From: Heliomicrobium modesticaldum Ice1
GTDB taxonomy: Bacteria > Bacillota > Desulfitobacteriia > Heliobacteriales > Heliobacteriaceae
NCBI RefSeq assembly: GCF_000019165.1
Contig: NC_010337.2
Coordinates: forward strand, 351,501 to 415,500
Reading direction: 5' to 3'
Length of the DNA stretch: 64,000 nt
Below the pieces are notes generated by a model that saw nothing but the letters and a program-made list of their open reading frames with translations, made no database searches and was not told where the DNA came from. Of the stretch, positions 1 to 8,590 are shown one piece after another. Numbering within the stretch: position 1 is the first letter of the stretch; each line of letters opens with the position of its first letter. A program made the position numbers and the translations under genes.

Positions 1-197
1 TTCTCCTTCCTGCGATCTGGCGAATCGGCATCTTACGGATTGGCAGATCCCGAAATAGGGCCTACTCTGCGGATCGACCGTTTTAGCGGTTTGGCCGCTC
101 CTCGTCGTTCTGCCTCTTCCTACATAAATGACTGCACTATCATCCTTGACACCTAATCATTTGGCTAGTCCCGTGAAAAAACCTGCCGGGATCGGCG

Positions 198-224
198 AAA
201 AAAACAGAGCCCCTGCGGGCTCTG
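198..224 (-). terminator. Terminator of the rubrerythrin-like gene
   Basis: An 8-bp perfect stem (205-212 with 217-224) and a 4-nt loop are followed on the minus strand by a run of about seven T. It lies 41 nt past the stop of the rubrerythrin-like gene. Confidence 0.8.
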
Positions 225-264
225 CTTTTGCCTGTCCGATTTCGGCAACCTTTGCCGAATCAAG

Positions 265-684
265 TTACTTGAAGTACCGGTCCAGCATCCCTTTGAGCAT
301 CTGGGCGTGCCGGGCCTCATCTTTGGAGGACTCATCGAAAAAATCATGGGCGGCGTCGATATCGTTTTGCTTGGCCTCAGTGGCGGCCATCTTTTTGCCC
401 TTATTGGCGCCGATCTCGCCGGCCAGCATCTTCTCCAGGTTCTCCTTCGTCGATTCGGAGATCATCCCGTTCAATTCGGCAAAATGGGCGGCATGCTCCG
501 CTTCCTCCCAGGCGATGCGCTTCAGCACTTCCGCCACTTCAGGGTAGCCTTGCCGCTGGGCTTGGCGGGCCATGGCCAGGTAGAGGCCCGTCTCTTGCGT
601 CTCACCGCGGAAATTGGCATTCACAGCATCTTCCACGACAGTTCCTTTGGTGACACCCAGTTTCACTTCATTGACAAATTCCAT
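265..684 (-). CDS. Rubrerythrin-like ferritin-fold diiron protein
   Basis: 139 aa. The protein has the ferritin-like four-helix pattern of rubrerythrins: an ExxxxE helix near the N-terminus, EEAEHAAHF in the middle and DEARHAQML near the C-terminus, which supply the Glu/His diiron ligands. No rubredoxin-type CxxC domain is present, so electrons probably come from a separate rubredoxin such as the one encoded just upstream. The expected role is cytoplasmic removal of hydrogen peroxide in an anaerobe. I chose the ATG at 684 because AGGAGGTT lies 8 nt upstream; an in-frame ATG at 768 falls upstream of the promoter. A consensus promoter and a Fur/PerR-like palindrome precede the gene, and a terminator follows it. 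Confidence 0.85.
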   Translation of the reverse strand: MEFVNEVKLGVTKGTVVEDAVNANFRGETQETGLYLAMARQAQRQGYPEVAEVLKRIAWEEAEHAAHFAELNGMISESTKENLEKMLAGEIGANKGKKMAATEAKQNDIDAAHDFFDESSKDEARHAQMLKGMLDRYFK

Positions 685-697
685 TCCGGCAACCTCC

Positions 698-712
698 TGA
701 TAATAATAATAA
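698..712. promoter_or_regulatory. Fur/PerR-like box before the rubrerythrin gene
   Basis: The plus strand reads TGATAATAATAATAA, which matches 12 of the 14 defined positions of the 7-1-7 Fur/PerR consensus. It lies between the promoter and the ribosome site of the rubrerythrin-like gene. The tract is also a simple TAA repeat, so a chance match is possible. PerR control of rubrerythrins is known in Clostridium; its action here is inferred. Confidence 0.4.
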
Positions 713-735
713 TTGTTACTACTTAATTTATCTTT

Positions 736-764
736 AGTATAGCCGTGGTTTTTCCCATTGTCAA
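736..764 (-). promoter_or_regulatory. Sigma-A promoter of the rubrerythrin-like gene
   Basis: On the minus strand TTGACA (764-759) and TATACT (741-736) are separated by exactly 17 nt. This is close to the perfect vegetative consensus and gives a 5' leader of about 45 nt. Confidence 0.8.
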
Positions 765-840
765 CCATGATCCAGCATTTTTTGCTTCCTTCCCCCCGAT
801 AGTATGGGCCGGCGGTTATCGGCCTATTCGGTGAATCAAG

Positions 841-873
841 AAAAACCGCCCTCCCGATTTCCGAGAGAGCGGT
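841..873 (-). terminator. Terminator of the rubredoxin gene
   Basis: A 9-bp stem with one G-T pair (845-853 with 865-873) is followed on the minus strand by TTTTTCTT. It lies 56 nt past the rubredoxin stop. Confidence 0.75.
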
Positions 874-928
874 AGCGAAAAATCGCTCCCAAGGGTCTTC
901 CCCTCAAGATTTTTCCTTTGGATCTCGA

Positions 929-1087
929 TTATAGAGTCTCGAACTCGTCCTTGCCGACGCCGCAGAGAGGGCAGACCCAGTTGTCTGCAAGCTCTTCAAA
1001 GGGGGTTCCGGGAGCAACGCCGTTGTCCGGATCTCCTTTGGCGGGATCATACACATACCCGCAAACCAGACAGCCGTACTTTTTCAT
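929..1087 (-). CDS. Rubredoxin
   Basis: 52 aa, the usual rubredoxin length. Two Cys pairs, [10 protein letters not shown] near residue 6 and [11 protein letters not shown] near residue 39, form the Fe(SCys)4 site. It is a cytoplasmic one-electron carrier, and its neighbours fit a reductase-to-rubredoxin-to-rubrerythrin chain. The ATG at 1087 has AAGGAGTG at good spacing; an in-frame ATG farther out at 1144 lacks a comparable site and would add residues not seen in rubredoxins. The flavoprotein gene ends 75 nt upstream, so the two may be co-transcribed, and a promoter also lies in the gap. Confidence 0.95.
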   Translation of the reverse strand: MKKYGCLVCGYVYDPAKGDPDNGVAPGTPFEELADNWVCPLCGVGKDEFETL

Positions 1088-1114
1088 GACCGGTTCACTC
1101 CTTTCTCGTATCTC

Positions 1115-1144
1115 ATCATAACAAATCAATGCAATCATTGCCAA
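1115..1144 (-). promoter_or_regulatory. Possible promoter of the rubredoxin gene
   Basis: On the minus strand TTGGCA (1144-1139) and TATGAT (1120-1115) are 18 nt apart, between the flavoprotein stop and the rubredoxin start. Expression of rubredoxin apart from the upstream gene is plausible. Confidence 0.5.
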
Positions 1145-1162
1145 GCCTGTCCAAAAAAGACC

Positions 1163-2383
1163 TTATTCATCCGCCAGAGCCGCCAAAAAGGCCTCCATGG
1201 TCCCCGTGGCCCCGGAAAAATCACGGCCGCTCTCCATGGCCGCCTTCAACCGATTGGCCCACTTCAGGTCGCCCATGAGGACCGCCCCCACCAGCCGGCC
1301 GTCGCTGAAGAAAAACTTTTTGTATTCCTTGGCGCTGGCTTCCTCATCGCCCAGTGTGACTCCCGAGGAAACCGCACCGAGCGAAAAGATTTTGATCCCG
1401 AAGACGTGGAGCATGTTCGAAGGCGCCGCCGGACGGTAGGGCGTCCAATCGGTCTGCGGGAGGACCGCGTTGCGCCCCGCCCTCTTTCCCTGCTCGGCAG
1501 CGACCGACCAGAGCCCCGGCAGGTTGCCCTTAAACTCCGCCACATCGCCAGCCGCAAAAATGGCGGGAACAGAGGTCTGCATCCATTCATCGACACAGAT
1601 GCCCCGCCCCGCAGCGATCCCCGCCGATCGCGCCAGTTCCAGATTGGCCCGAATCCCCGTGGAGAAGATGATCCGTTCCCCCTCGACCGTTCGCCCGTCG
1701 GCGAGGCGCAGGCGAAGCACCCCTTCCCCTTTCTCAATGGCCATGCTGTCCGCTTCGGTAAGAATGGTGATGCCCTCGTCTGCGGCCAGCCGCTCCAAAA
1801 GCCGCGATCCGCCCGCATCCAGTTGGCGGCTGAGGAGACGTGGACCATGCTCCACGACCGTGACGGCGATCCCTTGCTCGTGCAGCGTCCAGGCCGCCTC
1901 CAGCCCTAGGATCCCGCCGCCGACGACGATCACCCGGCGGCCGGGACGCAGGTCGGTGTTGATCGCCGCCACATCGTCCACTTGCCGCACCGTATAGACA
2001 CCGGGGAGCTCCGTTCCCGGCAGCGGCGGCAAAAAAGCAGCGGCGCCCACGGCGATCACCAGGCGTCCGTAAGGGATGGTCTCTCCGCTTTCCAAGGTGA
2101 CGATGCGCCGCTCCGCATCAATGGAACGGGCGCGCCGCCCCGTCAGCACGACGATATTGCGCTCATCGTACCAAGCAGGCGGGTGGATCAAGAGACTCTC
2201 CTTGTCGAAGGATTGCCCAAGCAGGAAGGAGAGCCGCAACCGGTAGTAGGGGTAGTGGCTTTCCTCTGCACAGATGGTGATAGGCCGTTCCGGATCGGCC
2301 TGTCGGGCGGCTTCAGCCGCCGACAGGGCGGCGATCCCGCCGCCCAAGATGAGGATCTGTTCTCTATGGCTCAACAGAGGCAC
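1163..2383 (-). CDS. FAD/NAD(P)-dependent oxidoreductase (rubredoxin reductase / nitrite reductase large-subunit type)
   Basis: 406 aa. The protein has the two-dinucleotide-fold layout of the pyridine nucleotide-disulfide oxidoreductase superfamily: an FAD-binding GGGIAALSAAEAA near residue 14, an NAD-binding VVGGGILGLEAAWTL near residue 150 and the second FAD motif FAAGDVAEF near residue 285. There is no redox CxxC pair. This layout is shared by NADH:rubredoxin oxidoreductases and NirB-type flavoprotein domains. The rubredoxin gene directly downstream favours NAD(P)H:rubredoxin reductase, but that is inference. The outermost start is a GTG at 2383, overlapping the ribosome site; a TTG at 2374 with GGGAGG 8 nt upstream is the better start and gives 403 aa. 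Confidence 0.85.
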   Translation of the reverse strand: MPLLSHREQILILGGGIAALSAAEAARQADPERPITICAEESHYPYYRLRLSFLLGQSFDKESLLIHPPAWYDERNIVVLTGRRARSIDAERRIVTLESGETIPYGRLVIAVGAAAFLPPLPGTELPGVYTVRQVDDVAAINTDLRPGRRVIVVGGGILGLEAAWTLHEQGIAVTVVEHGPRLLSRQLDAGGSRLLERLAADEGITILTEADSMAIEKGEGVLRLRLADGRTVEGERIIFSTGIRANLELARSAGIAAGRGICVDEWMQTSVPAIFAAGDVAEFKGNLPGLWSVAAEQGKRAGRNAVLPQTDWTPYRPAAPSNMLHVFGIKIFSLGAVSSGVTLGDEEASAKEYKKFFFSDGRLVGAVLMGDLKWANRLKAAMESGRDFSGATGTMEAFLAALADE

Positions 2384-2505
2384 CTCCCTCGATCATGGGA
2401 ATAATGTATGATTCGCACCGCCGCAACCTTTGTCCTTCCGCCATTCCTGGATTGCCCTTGCGGTTCGTGGTATGATGAAAAAAGCCCTATCGAGGAGGTC
2501 CTGCC

Positions 2506-3675
2506 ATGTCCAGTCCACTGCAGCAGGCAATCGGCGATCGCATCCGGGCTGAGGGCCCGATTCCCTTCCGGGACTATATGGAGCTGGCCCTGTATCATCC
2601 CCGGCACGGCTATTACACCGCCGGCGATCCCCCCATGGGTCGAAGGGGCGACTTTATCACCGCTCCGGAAATCAGTCCTTTGTTCGGCCGCGTCATCGGA
2701 AGGCAACTGACAGAGATGTGGGAGCACCTGAAGCGGCCAGACCGCTTTGACATCATCGAATTCGGACCGGGGCGGGGACTGCTCGCGAAAGCCGTGCTGG
2801 AAGCCTTGACCGCAGGTCCCCTGGCCGATCGGCTCGTCTATCACCTCGTCGAGATCAGCCCTACCCTGCGCGCTCACCAGCGAGAAAGCCTCGCCGGACT
2901 GCCGCTAACGGTATACCCAGATCCGGCCGAAGCCATACCGGGCTCCTACGGCTGGTCGGCAGCGAAGGCTCTCCCGTGCGGCCTCACCGGCGTGGTCCTG
3001 TCCAACGAGTTCCTCGACGCCCTGCCGGTGCACCGCCTGATCCACAAAGACGGCCGTCCCTGGGAACTCTATGTGGCGAAAGGGACGGCCCATGCTGGCC
3101 CCTTTTGTTGGCATTACGGTCCTCTATCGGACCCCTGTCTGGAAGACTGGATCGCCCGTCATATCACCGGAAAGGGCGTCACCCTTGAAGAGGGTCAGCT
3201 CTTCGAGGTCAACCTGGCCGCCGCCGATTGGATGAAGGCCGTCGATCGCCTGCTGACGCGCGGCTTTGTCCTCACCGTCGATTACGGTCACCCCGTCGAA
3301 AAGCTCTACAGCCCGGAGCGATACGAGGGTACCCTCGTCTGTTACCGCCGTCACCGGGCCGACGCCGATCCGCTGGAAGACGTCGGCGAAAAAGATATGA
3401 CGGCCCACCTGGACTTTACGTCCCTGCAGTCAGTCGCCTCCGAACTGGGCTGGCAGAACCTGGGGCTTATAAGCCAGATGTGGTTTCTCGCCCACTGGCT
3501 TCGGCCGGAAGACCTGCTGACAGGTCCCGCCATGACCGTGGAGGATTTCCGACGCCATCAGGCCTTGAAAAAGGTGCTGTTGCCGGGGGGCATGGGCGAG
3601 ATATTCAAGGTCCTCATCCAATCGAAAGGCCTCCCGCCTCTCCCCTTAACCGGACTCGGCGCGACAAACCGATAG
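2506..3675 (+). CDS. MidA-family SAM-dependent methyltransferase
   Basis: 389 aa. The family (COG1565, DUF185; mitochondrial NDUFAF7) is recognised from the N-terminal signature around YMELALYHPRHGYYT, then GDFITAPEISPLFGR and the SAM-binding segment IIEFGPGRGLLAKAV near residue 90. A later LSNEFLDALPVHRL matches the conserved NE(F/L)LDA(L/F)P element. NDUFAF7 methylates an arginine of a complex I subunit; the bacterial substrate is generally unknown. The ATG follows GAGGAGG at 8 nt. The gene is divergent from the flavoprotein and has its own terminator. Confidence 0.9.
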   Translation: MSSPLQQAIGDRIRAEGPIPFRDYMELALYHPRHGYYTAGDPPMGRRGDFITAPEISPLFGRVIGRQLTEMWEHLKRPDRFDIIEFGPGRGLLAKAVLEALTAGPLADRLVYHLVEISPTLRAHQRESLAGLPLTVYPDPAEAIPGSYGWSAAKALPCGLTGVVLSNEFLDALPVHRLIHKDGRPWELYVAKGTAHAGPFCWHYGPLSDPCLEDWIARHITGKGVTLEEGQLFEVNLAAADWMKAVDRLLTRGFVLTVDYGHPVEKLYSPERYEGTLVCYRRHRADADPLEDVGEKDMTAHLDFTSLQSVASELGWQNLGLISQMWFLAHWLRPEDLLTGPAMTVEDFRRHQALKKVLLPGGMGEIFKVLIQSKGLPPLPLTGLGATNR

Positions 3676-3756
3676 AGAACAGCGCTCTTTGTTGCAAAGC
3701 AGCTTCGCTCCATCGAAAGACCGCTTCGGCCCCTCATAGAATCCACCGAAAAAGGC

Positions 3757-3804
3757 AAAAATACCAGACGCACCTGATTTTAGGCCGTCCGGTATTTTTT
3801 TTTT
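3757..3804 (+). terminator. Terminator abutting the next ribosome site
   Basis: The stem ATACC-A-GACG pairs with CGTC-C-GGTAT (3761-3770 with 3786-3795) and is followed by ten T. The T tract runs straight into the GGAGGG ribosome site of the adaptor gene, so it may end the methyltransferase transcript, attenuate the efflux operon, or do both. Confidence 0.75.
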
Positions 3805-3818
3805 GGAGGGATTGTGGC

Positions 3819-4760
3819 GTGATCAAACTGCGGCGACTCTTGCCGTCCCGCACCAGCCTGCCACCGCGCATCATCGTTCTGCTCCTGTCGACGTTACCCC
3901 TTCTGGCGGGCCTGTACGCCCTGTTGCCGAGCCCGCCGGAGGTTGTCACCGTCACCGTCGACAAAGGACCAGTGCAAAAAGACCTCTGGATCAGCGGCGA
4001 GGTGCAAGCCAAACGGCAAAACACCCTCTTCTCCAGCATCCCCGGTCCCATCGAGTGGATCGTCGCCGAGGGAGAACAGGTCAATGAAGGCGACACGGTG
4101 GCCCGCATCGCCGGTCAGCCGCTCACCACTCCGATCGCCGGGCAGTTGATGGAGAAAAAAGTCGCCACCGGCAGTTGGGTTCCGCCGGGAACGCCGCTGG
4201 CCGAGGTGGCCGATCCGACCGATCTGGTCATCCAAGCGATGGTCGATGAAACGGATGTGCTCAAACTGGCGCCCGATCAGGCTGTCCGATGGACGCTGGC
4301 CGGTTATCCTGGACAGGTATTTTCCGGCAAGGTCCTCACCGTATCCCGCGTCATCAGCCGTGACCATGAGGGAAACAAAGGGTTCCGCGTCCTCTTGAGC
4401 GCTCCTCCCGGTCTTACCCTCTATGCCGGCATGACCGCCGAAGGGCGGGTGATCCTGGAAGAACAGGCCGAGGCTGTACGCGTCAGCGTAGACGCCCTCT
4501 GGGAGGAAGAAGGCAAATCCCAGGTCTACCTGCTGCGCAAGGGGCGGGCGATCACCGTTACGGTAGAGACGGGGCTTCGCGATGACCATTATGTGCAGAT
4601 CCTCTCGGGAATCCAACCTGGCGACCGGGTGATCATCCCCGGCGACGTCAAACTCACCTCAGGCCAGAGCGTTCGTCCAAAAGGGTCGGACCGACCGGGC
4701 TCAGCGGATGGGCCGGGGTCGGAGAAAGCGCCCAAGGGGGAGGGCGGAACGAAGACATGA
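3819..4760 (+). CDS. HlyD/MacA-like efflux adaptor protein
   Basis: 313 aa. An N-terminal membrane segment at about residues 12-33 is followed by a short biotinyl/lipoyl-like half (SGEVQAKRQNTLFSSIPG), a beta-barrel region and a C-terminal membrane-proximal domain (GLRDDHYVQILSGIQPGDRV). This is the layout of periplasmic-adaptor proteins, which in Gram-positives sit outside the membrane (compare YknX). The coiled-coil hairpin seems very short or missing between the lipoyl halves. The GTG at 3819 has GGAGGG 8 nt upstream; longer upstream reading shows no protein character. It overlaps the ATPase gene by 4 nt, so adaptor, ATPase and permease form one operon. The substrate is unknown. Confidence 0.85.
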   Translation: MIKLRRLLPSRTSLPPRIIVLLLSTLPLLAGLYALLPSPPEVVTVTVDKGPVQKDLWISGEVQAKRQNTLFSSIPGPIEWIVAEGEQVNEGDTVARIAGQPLTTPIAGQLMEKKVATGSWVPPGTPLAEVADPTDLVIQAMVDETDVLKLAPDQAVRWTLAGYPGQVFSGKVLTVSRVISRDHEGNKGFRVLLSAPPGLTLYAGMTAEGRVILEEQAEAVRVSVDALWEEEGKSQVYLLRKGRAITVTVETGLRDDHYVQILSGIQPGDRVIIPGDVKLTSGQSVRPKGSDRPGSADGPGSEKAPKGEGGTKT

Positions 4761-5482
4761 AGACACTGCCAAAATCCCCAAAGTCTCTTTTGCCAAACAA
4801 CTTGCAAGGTAAATTGATAGAAATGAATGCCGTCGGAAAATCCTTCCCCTTCGGCGCCAGTCCTTTGCAGGTGCTCTCCGGCATCGACCTGACTGTTGCC
4901 TCAGGGGAGTTTCTGGCTGTCATGGGCCCTTCGGGGAGCGGCAAGTCGACGCTGATGAACCTCATCGGCTGCATGGACCGTCCCAGCGAAGGGCAATACC
5001 GGCTGGCCGGACAGGAGACGGCCCGCCTCACCGAAAAAGAACTCTGCCGCCTGCGCAACGCCATGGTGGGCTTTGTCTTCCAGTCATTCCACCTGCTCCC
5101 GCGCCTGACGGCCTGGCGGAACGTGGAGACACCCCTCTTCTACGCCGGCGTCGCTCCGGAAGAACGACGCCGCCGGGCGAAGGAGCTGTTGGAACGGGTC
5201 GGCCTCGGCCACCGGCTGCATCACCGGCCCACAGAGCTCTCTGGCGGTGAACGGCAGCGTGTCGGCATCGCCCGGGCGCTGGCCAACGATCCTGCCCTGA
5301 TCCTGGCCGATGAGCCAACAGGCAACCTGGACCAACAGACCGGGCAGGAGATCCTCGAACTGTTCGCAGCCCTGCGCCGGGAAGGCAAGACGATCGTCAT
5401 GGTCACCCACGACCCCGATGTGGCGAAGTGGGCCGACCGGGTCGTCCGAATTAAGGATGGGAAGCTCTGTGCAACTGCGTGA
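4757..5482 (+). CDS. ABC transporter ATP-binding protein, MacB/LolD type
   Basis: 241 aa. Walker A GPSGSGKST lies near residue 58, the signature LSGGERQRVGIARAL near residue 160, Walker B ALILADEPTGNLD just after it and the switch His in MVTHDPDVA. The insertion FVFQSFHLLPRLTAWRNVE is typical of the MacB/LolD/FtsE subfamily. It powers the permease encoded immediately downstream. The ATG overlaps the adaptor stop as ATGA, and the 3' end overlaps the permease start, which indicates translational coupling. Confidence 0.95.
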   Translation: MKTLPKSPKSLLPNNLQGKLIEMNAVGKSFPFGASPLQVLSGIDLTVASGEFLAVMGPSGSGKSTLMNLIGCMDRPSEGQYRLAGQETARLTEKELCRLRNAMVGFVFQSFHLLPRLTAWRNVETPLFYAGVAPEERRRRAKELLERVGLGHRLHHRPTELSGGERQRVGIARALANDPALILADEPTGNLDQQTGQEILELFAALRREGKTIVMVTHDPDVAKWADRVVRIKDGKLCATA

Positions 5483-6671
5483 ATATATCCGCCTCGCCGT
5501 AGAAGGCATCGCCGCCCACCGGCTCCGTTCGGGGTTGACCGTGCTTGGCGTCGTCATCGGCGTCTTCGCCGTCGTCACCCTCATGTCCTTGGGAGATACG
5601 GTGCGACGGCAGGTATCAGGTCAGATCGCCGAACTGGGCGCCGGCCTGTTGATGGTCATGTCGGGGAGGGAAGATGCCGGCCACGGTCCCGGCTTCATCA
5701 CCATGAATCTCACCCTGAGCGACGCGGACCGGCTGCGGCAGATCGACGGCGTGGACAAGGTCAACCCCAACCTGACCGTCCCGGCCCGGGCCGAAAGGGC
5801 AAAGGCCGGCCTCAGCGTGACTTGTTACGGCGACAACGCCGATTTTCTCCTCGTTCACGGCTATGAACTGGCCAGCGGGCGCATGTTTCAGGCCAGCGAG
5901 GTCATCGCCCGCAGCCATGTGGTCCTGCTCGGCGCAAAAGCGAAGGAAAGCCTCTTCGGGGACGCCGAGGCGGAGGGCCACATGATCCGTCTGAACGGTG
6001 CCACCTTCCGAGTCATCGGCACTTTGAAGGAAAAAGGAAGGGCTCTCATCCATGACCGCGACCGCATCGTCGTTGCGCCGGTGACGGCCGTCCAGGACTT
6101 CTCGGGCTTGAAAAACATCGGCGTCATTTTTGTGCGCGCCGAAGACCCCTCGCGGGTCCCCCTGGTGCGCGAGCGGATCCTCTCGGTGCTGGCCAAGTCG
6201 CACCGGCAGAAGGATGTGCAGGTCTTCTCCCAAAACGACGCCCTTCAGGTGAGCGACAAGGTCCTGGGCACACTGACGGCCTTCCTGGCCTGCATCGCCG
6301 CCATCTCCCTCGCCGTCGGCGGCATCGGCATCCTCAATATCATGCTCGTCTCTGTGCGAGAAAGGACCCGGGAGATCGGCATCCGGCGCGCCTTGGGGGC
6401 GACGCCCGGACAGATCATGACGCAGTTTCTCCTCGAGGCGCTCTTCCTGGGCGCTGCCGGCGGCGCCGCCGGCTCTGTCTTTTCGGTCCTGGCCGTCTAC
6501 GGCCTGACCTGCTGGGCCGGCTGGGACACAGGCGGCCTGACGCACATCCTCTCCAAAGAGGCGCTGTTGCTCGGCATCCTGGGCGCCTCCGGCATCGGCC
6601 TCCTCTTCGGTCTCTACCCGGCGCTGCAAGCCGCCCGGCTCGATCCTATCGACGCCCTCCGCTACGAGTGA
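5469..6671 (+). CDS. ABC transporter permease, MacB family
   Basis: 400 aa. One N-terminal membrane helix (GLTVLGVVIGVFAVVTLMSL) is followed by a large extracytoplasmic MacB_PCD domain and three C-terminal helices that include GGIGILNIMLVSVRERTREI, the FtsX-type signature. No ATPase domain is fused, unlike proteobacterial MacB. The GTG at 5469 gives the expected short N-terminus; an ATG at 5457 is an alternative. With the adaptor and ATPase it forms a tripartite-like exporter, probably for a peptide, lipid or drug. Confidence 0.92.
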   Translation: MQLREYIRLAVEGIAAHRLRSGLTVLGVVIGVFAVVTLMSLGDTVRRQVSGQIAELGAGLLMVMSGREDAGHGPGFITMNLTLSDADRLRQIDGVDKVNPNLTVPARAERAKAGLSVTCYGDNADFLLVHGYELASGRMFQASEVIARSHVVLLGAKAKESLFGDAEAEGHMIRLNGATFRVIGTLKEKGRALIHDRDRIVVAPVTAVQDFSGLKNIGVIFVRAEDPSRVPLVRERILSVLAKSHRQKDVQVFSQNDALQVSDKVLGTLTAFLACIAAISLAVGGIGILNIMLVSVRERTREIGIRRALGATPGQIMTQFLLEALFLGAAGGAAGSVFSVLAVYGLTCWAGWDTGGLTHILSKEALLLGILGASGIGLLFGLYPALQAARLDPIDALRYE

Positions 6672-6699
6672 GAATCTGTACAGAAACAGGTGATGCTGC

Positions 6700-7005
6700 C
6701 TGGAATCAGTCTGCCCCGCCTGCAACGGCCTCGCCCGCGTCTCCATCCCCTGCCGCCGCTGCAGCGCCCTGATGGAGGACCGGGGGCGGTTGGAGGATTA
6801 CGCCCAGCCCTACAGCCCCTATGATATCGATGATCAACTCGATGAGGCATTCCAAACATTGAACAAAGACAGCCGCGCCGACGGCAGCCATGGGCTCCTA
6901 GAGGGGACCGACCGTCCCGCGCCGGGCGTGGTGTGCACCCATCTCTTCGTCTGCCCCCAGTGCGGCAGCGACCGACAGCTGCCCATCCCCCGCCGTTTCA
7001 TATGA
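6700..7005 (+). CDS. Small zinc-ribbon protein with no AUG start
   Basis: 101 aa if read from a CTG at 6700. The frame carries two N-terminal Cys pairs (CPAC and CRRC, 13 residues apart) and a C-terminal CTHLFVCPQCG, suggesting one or two zinc sites. An in-frame TGA stands at 6691, and the first ATG (6772) would delete the first two Cys pairs. AGGTG lies about 9 nt before the CTG. Either a rare CTG start is used or the gene is broken at its 5' end. It begins 28 nt after the ABC permease stop and may share its transcript. No function is recognised. Confidence 0.5.
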   Translation: MESVCPACNGLARVSIPCRRCSALMEDRGRLEDYAQPYSPYDIDDQLDEAFQTLNKDSRADGSHGLLEGTDRPAPGVVCTHLFVCPQCGSDRQLPIPRRFI

Positions 7006-7120
7006 AAAAGACGCGCCGGCATACCATATCAATGACGTTCATGCCAAATGGACCAGTCTGCCGACAAAGTCAGAAGCAGCCTGGTCCATTTTACATCGAT
7101 GATTCTCTATTCCTTATCGT

Positions 7121-8542
7121 TTACTTCCAATTGGTCCTTGTCGGTTTCGCTGTCTCGCCTTTATCCTTAGGCCAACCCCTGGTATTCAGCCGTTCATTGA
7201 TGAATTCGCTGTAGGGCGTTGCTTCAGGGATGTCGTGGAAGTTGCCGGCCTTGGCGGCGGCCATGGTCGACTTCTGGGCCAGATCGATGGACTTGGCCAG
7301 GGTGTTCATCGTCAGCGGCGTGTTGTGGAAGCCCATCGAGTTCTCGGCAGCGACGAAGTCCCAGTACCACTGGGCCGACCGGAGCAGCTTGCGGGCTTCC
7401 GCCAAGTCGGCGTCGCTGGCGCCGGCCTGCATCGCTTTGTTGATGGACTTACCGGCCACTTCGGTCAATGTGCCGGCTTTGTTCAGCATCTCGAAGGTGA
7501 GATCCTGCTTTTGGAGCACATAGTCGCGCAGCTTGTCCACCGGCTCGCGGTGGCAGACGAGACAGGACTGTTCCATCGTCTTCAAGGGCGATGTCCACCA
7601 GTGGCTGGTGATCTTCTGGCCGCCCTGTTTCACATAGGGCATATGGCAGTCGGCGCAAGTGACGCCGTTGATCTGGTGGATGGAGCCTTGGAAGGTCTCA
7701 AACTCGGGGTGTTGTGCCTTCAAGAGCGGCGCGCCCGTCGCCGGCTGAGTCCAGTCGGCCTTGAAGTTGTTCTCCTTCGCCGCCACCTCGTCATAGTAGG
7801 CCTCAATGGCGGTGGGGGTGAAGCCCTTGTCCCAGGGGAAGGTCACTTCTCCCTTCTTAGCCGGGTTGAAGTAGTATTCCACGTGGCACTGGGCGCAAAC
7901 ATAGTCGCGCAGCTGCTGCTGGGTGGCCTTGGTCACGTCTTCGCCGCGCCGTTTCATCGCGTCGATGAAGGCGGGCTGGACGACGCGCAGCTTCATCGTC
8001 TGGGGATCATGGCAGTTGGAGCAGGTCATGCCATGGGTGGCGTTCTTCAGGTGCTCCTCCACCGGCGTCGTGTAATAGGCTTCGCCCATCTTGGCGATCA
8101 TACCGGGCACTTCCGCCGATTTGCAGGTCAGACAGGAGCCGATCTGTTTTTTTCCGTTCGGCAGGCTGGTAACCCGCTTGACCGTGGCCAGGTCCTTCAT
8201 CGTATAAACATGGCCTCGATCTTCGTTGTATTCGAGAGAGAAAGCGTAACCGCCAAAGAGGCTTTTCAGGTAGGGGTACTTCTCCAGGTGGCTATCTTTT
8301 TCGAGGTTGCCGCCGTACTTGGTGCCGACGCTGCTCATCTCGGCGTTTTTCATGAAGGAGTCGTAGTGGTGGGGATAGAGCTTGGCAAACTTGTCCAGAT
8401 CCATCTCATCGGGCGCCAAACCAGTGTCGCCCAGCGCCGCCGTCGTAGAAGCGGGCTTTCCGCCACACCCGGCCACTGCGACTGCAGCAAAGGCGACCAG
8501 CAGGACCAACCAGATGGCAAGGATCCACTTCTTTCTGATCAT
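7121..8542 (-). CDS. nrfA: Ammonia-forming cytochrome c nitrite reductase, catalytic subunit
   Basis: 473 aa. Five haem c sites are visible: the catalytic CLTCK (residues 137-141) with Lys as ligand, the hallmark of NrfA, and CSNCH, CAQCH, CADCH and CLVCH near residues 174, 216, 296 and 327. The signal peptide ends in VAGC (Cys26), so the enzyme is a lipoprotein anchored outside the membrane, as in Gram-positives. It reduces nitrite to ammonium with six electrons delivered from menaquinol by NrfH, whose gene lies 48 nt upstream in the same operon. GGAGAGGAG precedes the ATG. Confidence 0.97.
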   Translation of the reverse strand: MIRKKWILAIWLVLLVAFAAVAVAGCGGKPASTTAALGDTGLAPDEMDLDKFAKLYPHHYDSFMKNAEMSSVGTKYGGNLEKDSHLEKYPYLKSLFGGYAFSLEYNEDRGHVYTMKDLATVKRVTSLPNGKKQIGSCLTCKSAEVPGMIAKMGEAYYTTPVEEHLKNATHGMTCSNCHDPQTMKLRVVQPAFIDAMKRRGEDVTKATQQQLRDYVCAQCHVEYYFNPAKKGEVTFPWDKGFTPTAIEAYYDEVAAKENNFKADWTQPATGAPLLKAQHPEFETFQGSIHQINGVTCADCHMPYVKQGGQKITSHWWTSPLKTMEQSCLVCHREPVDKLRDYVLQKQDLTFEMLNKAGTLTEVAGKSINKAMQAGASDADLAEARKLLRSAQWYWDFVAAENSMGFHNTPLTMNTLAKSIDLAQKSTMAAAKAGNFHDIPEATPYSEFINERLNTRGWPKDKGETAKPTRTNWK

Positions 8543-8590
8543 CGGCTCCTCTCCTTTCGGTTCAATAAGAACAATCAGTGCTGCGACAGG

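Noticed and set aside
149-200. TTGACA at 149 as a plus-strand promoter
   Set aside because: No -10 box at 16-18 nt and no plus-strand gene follows.
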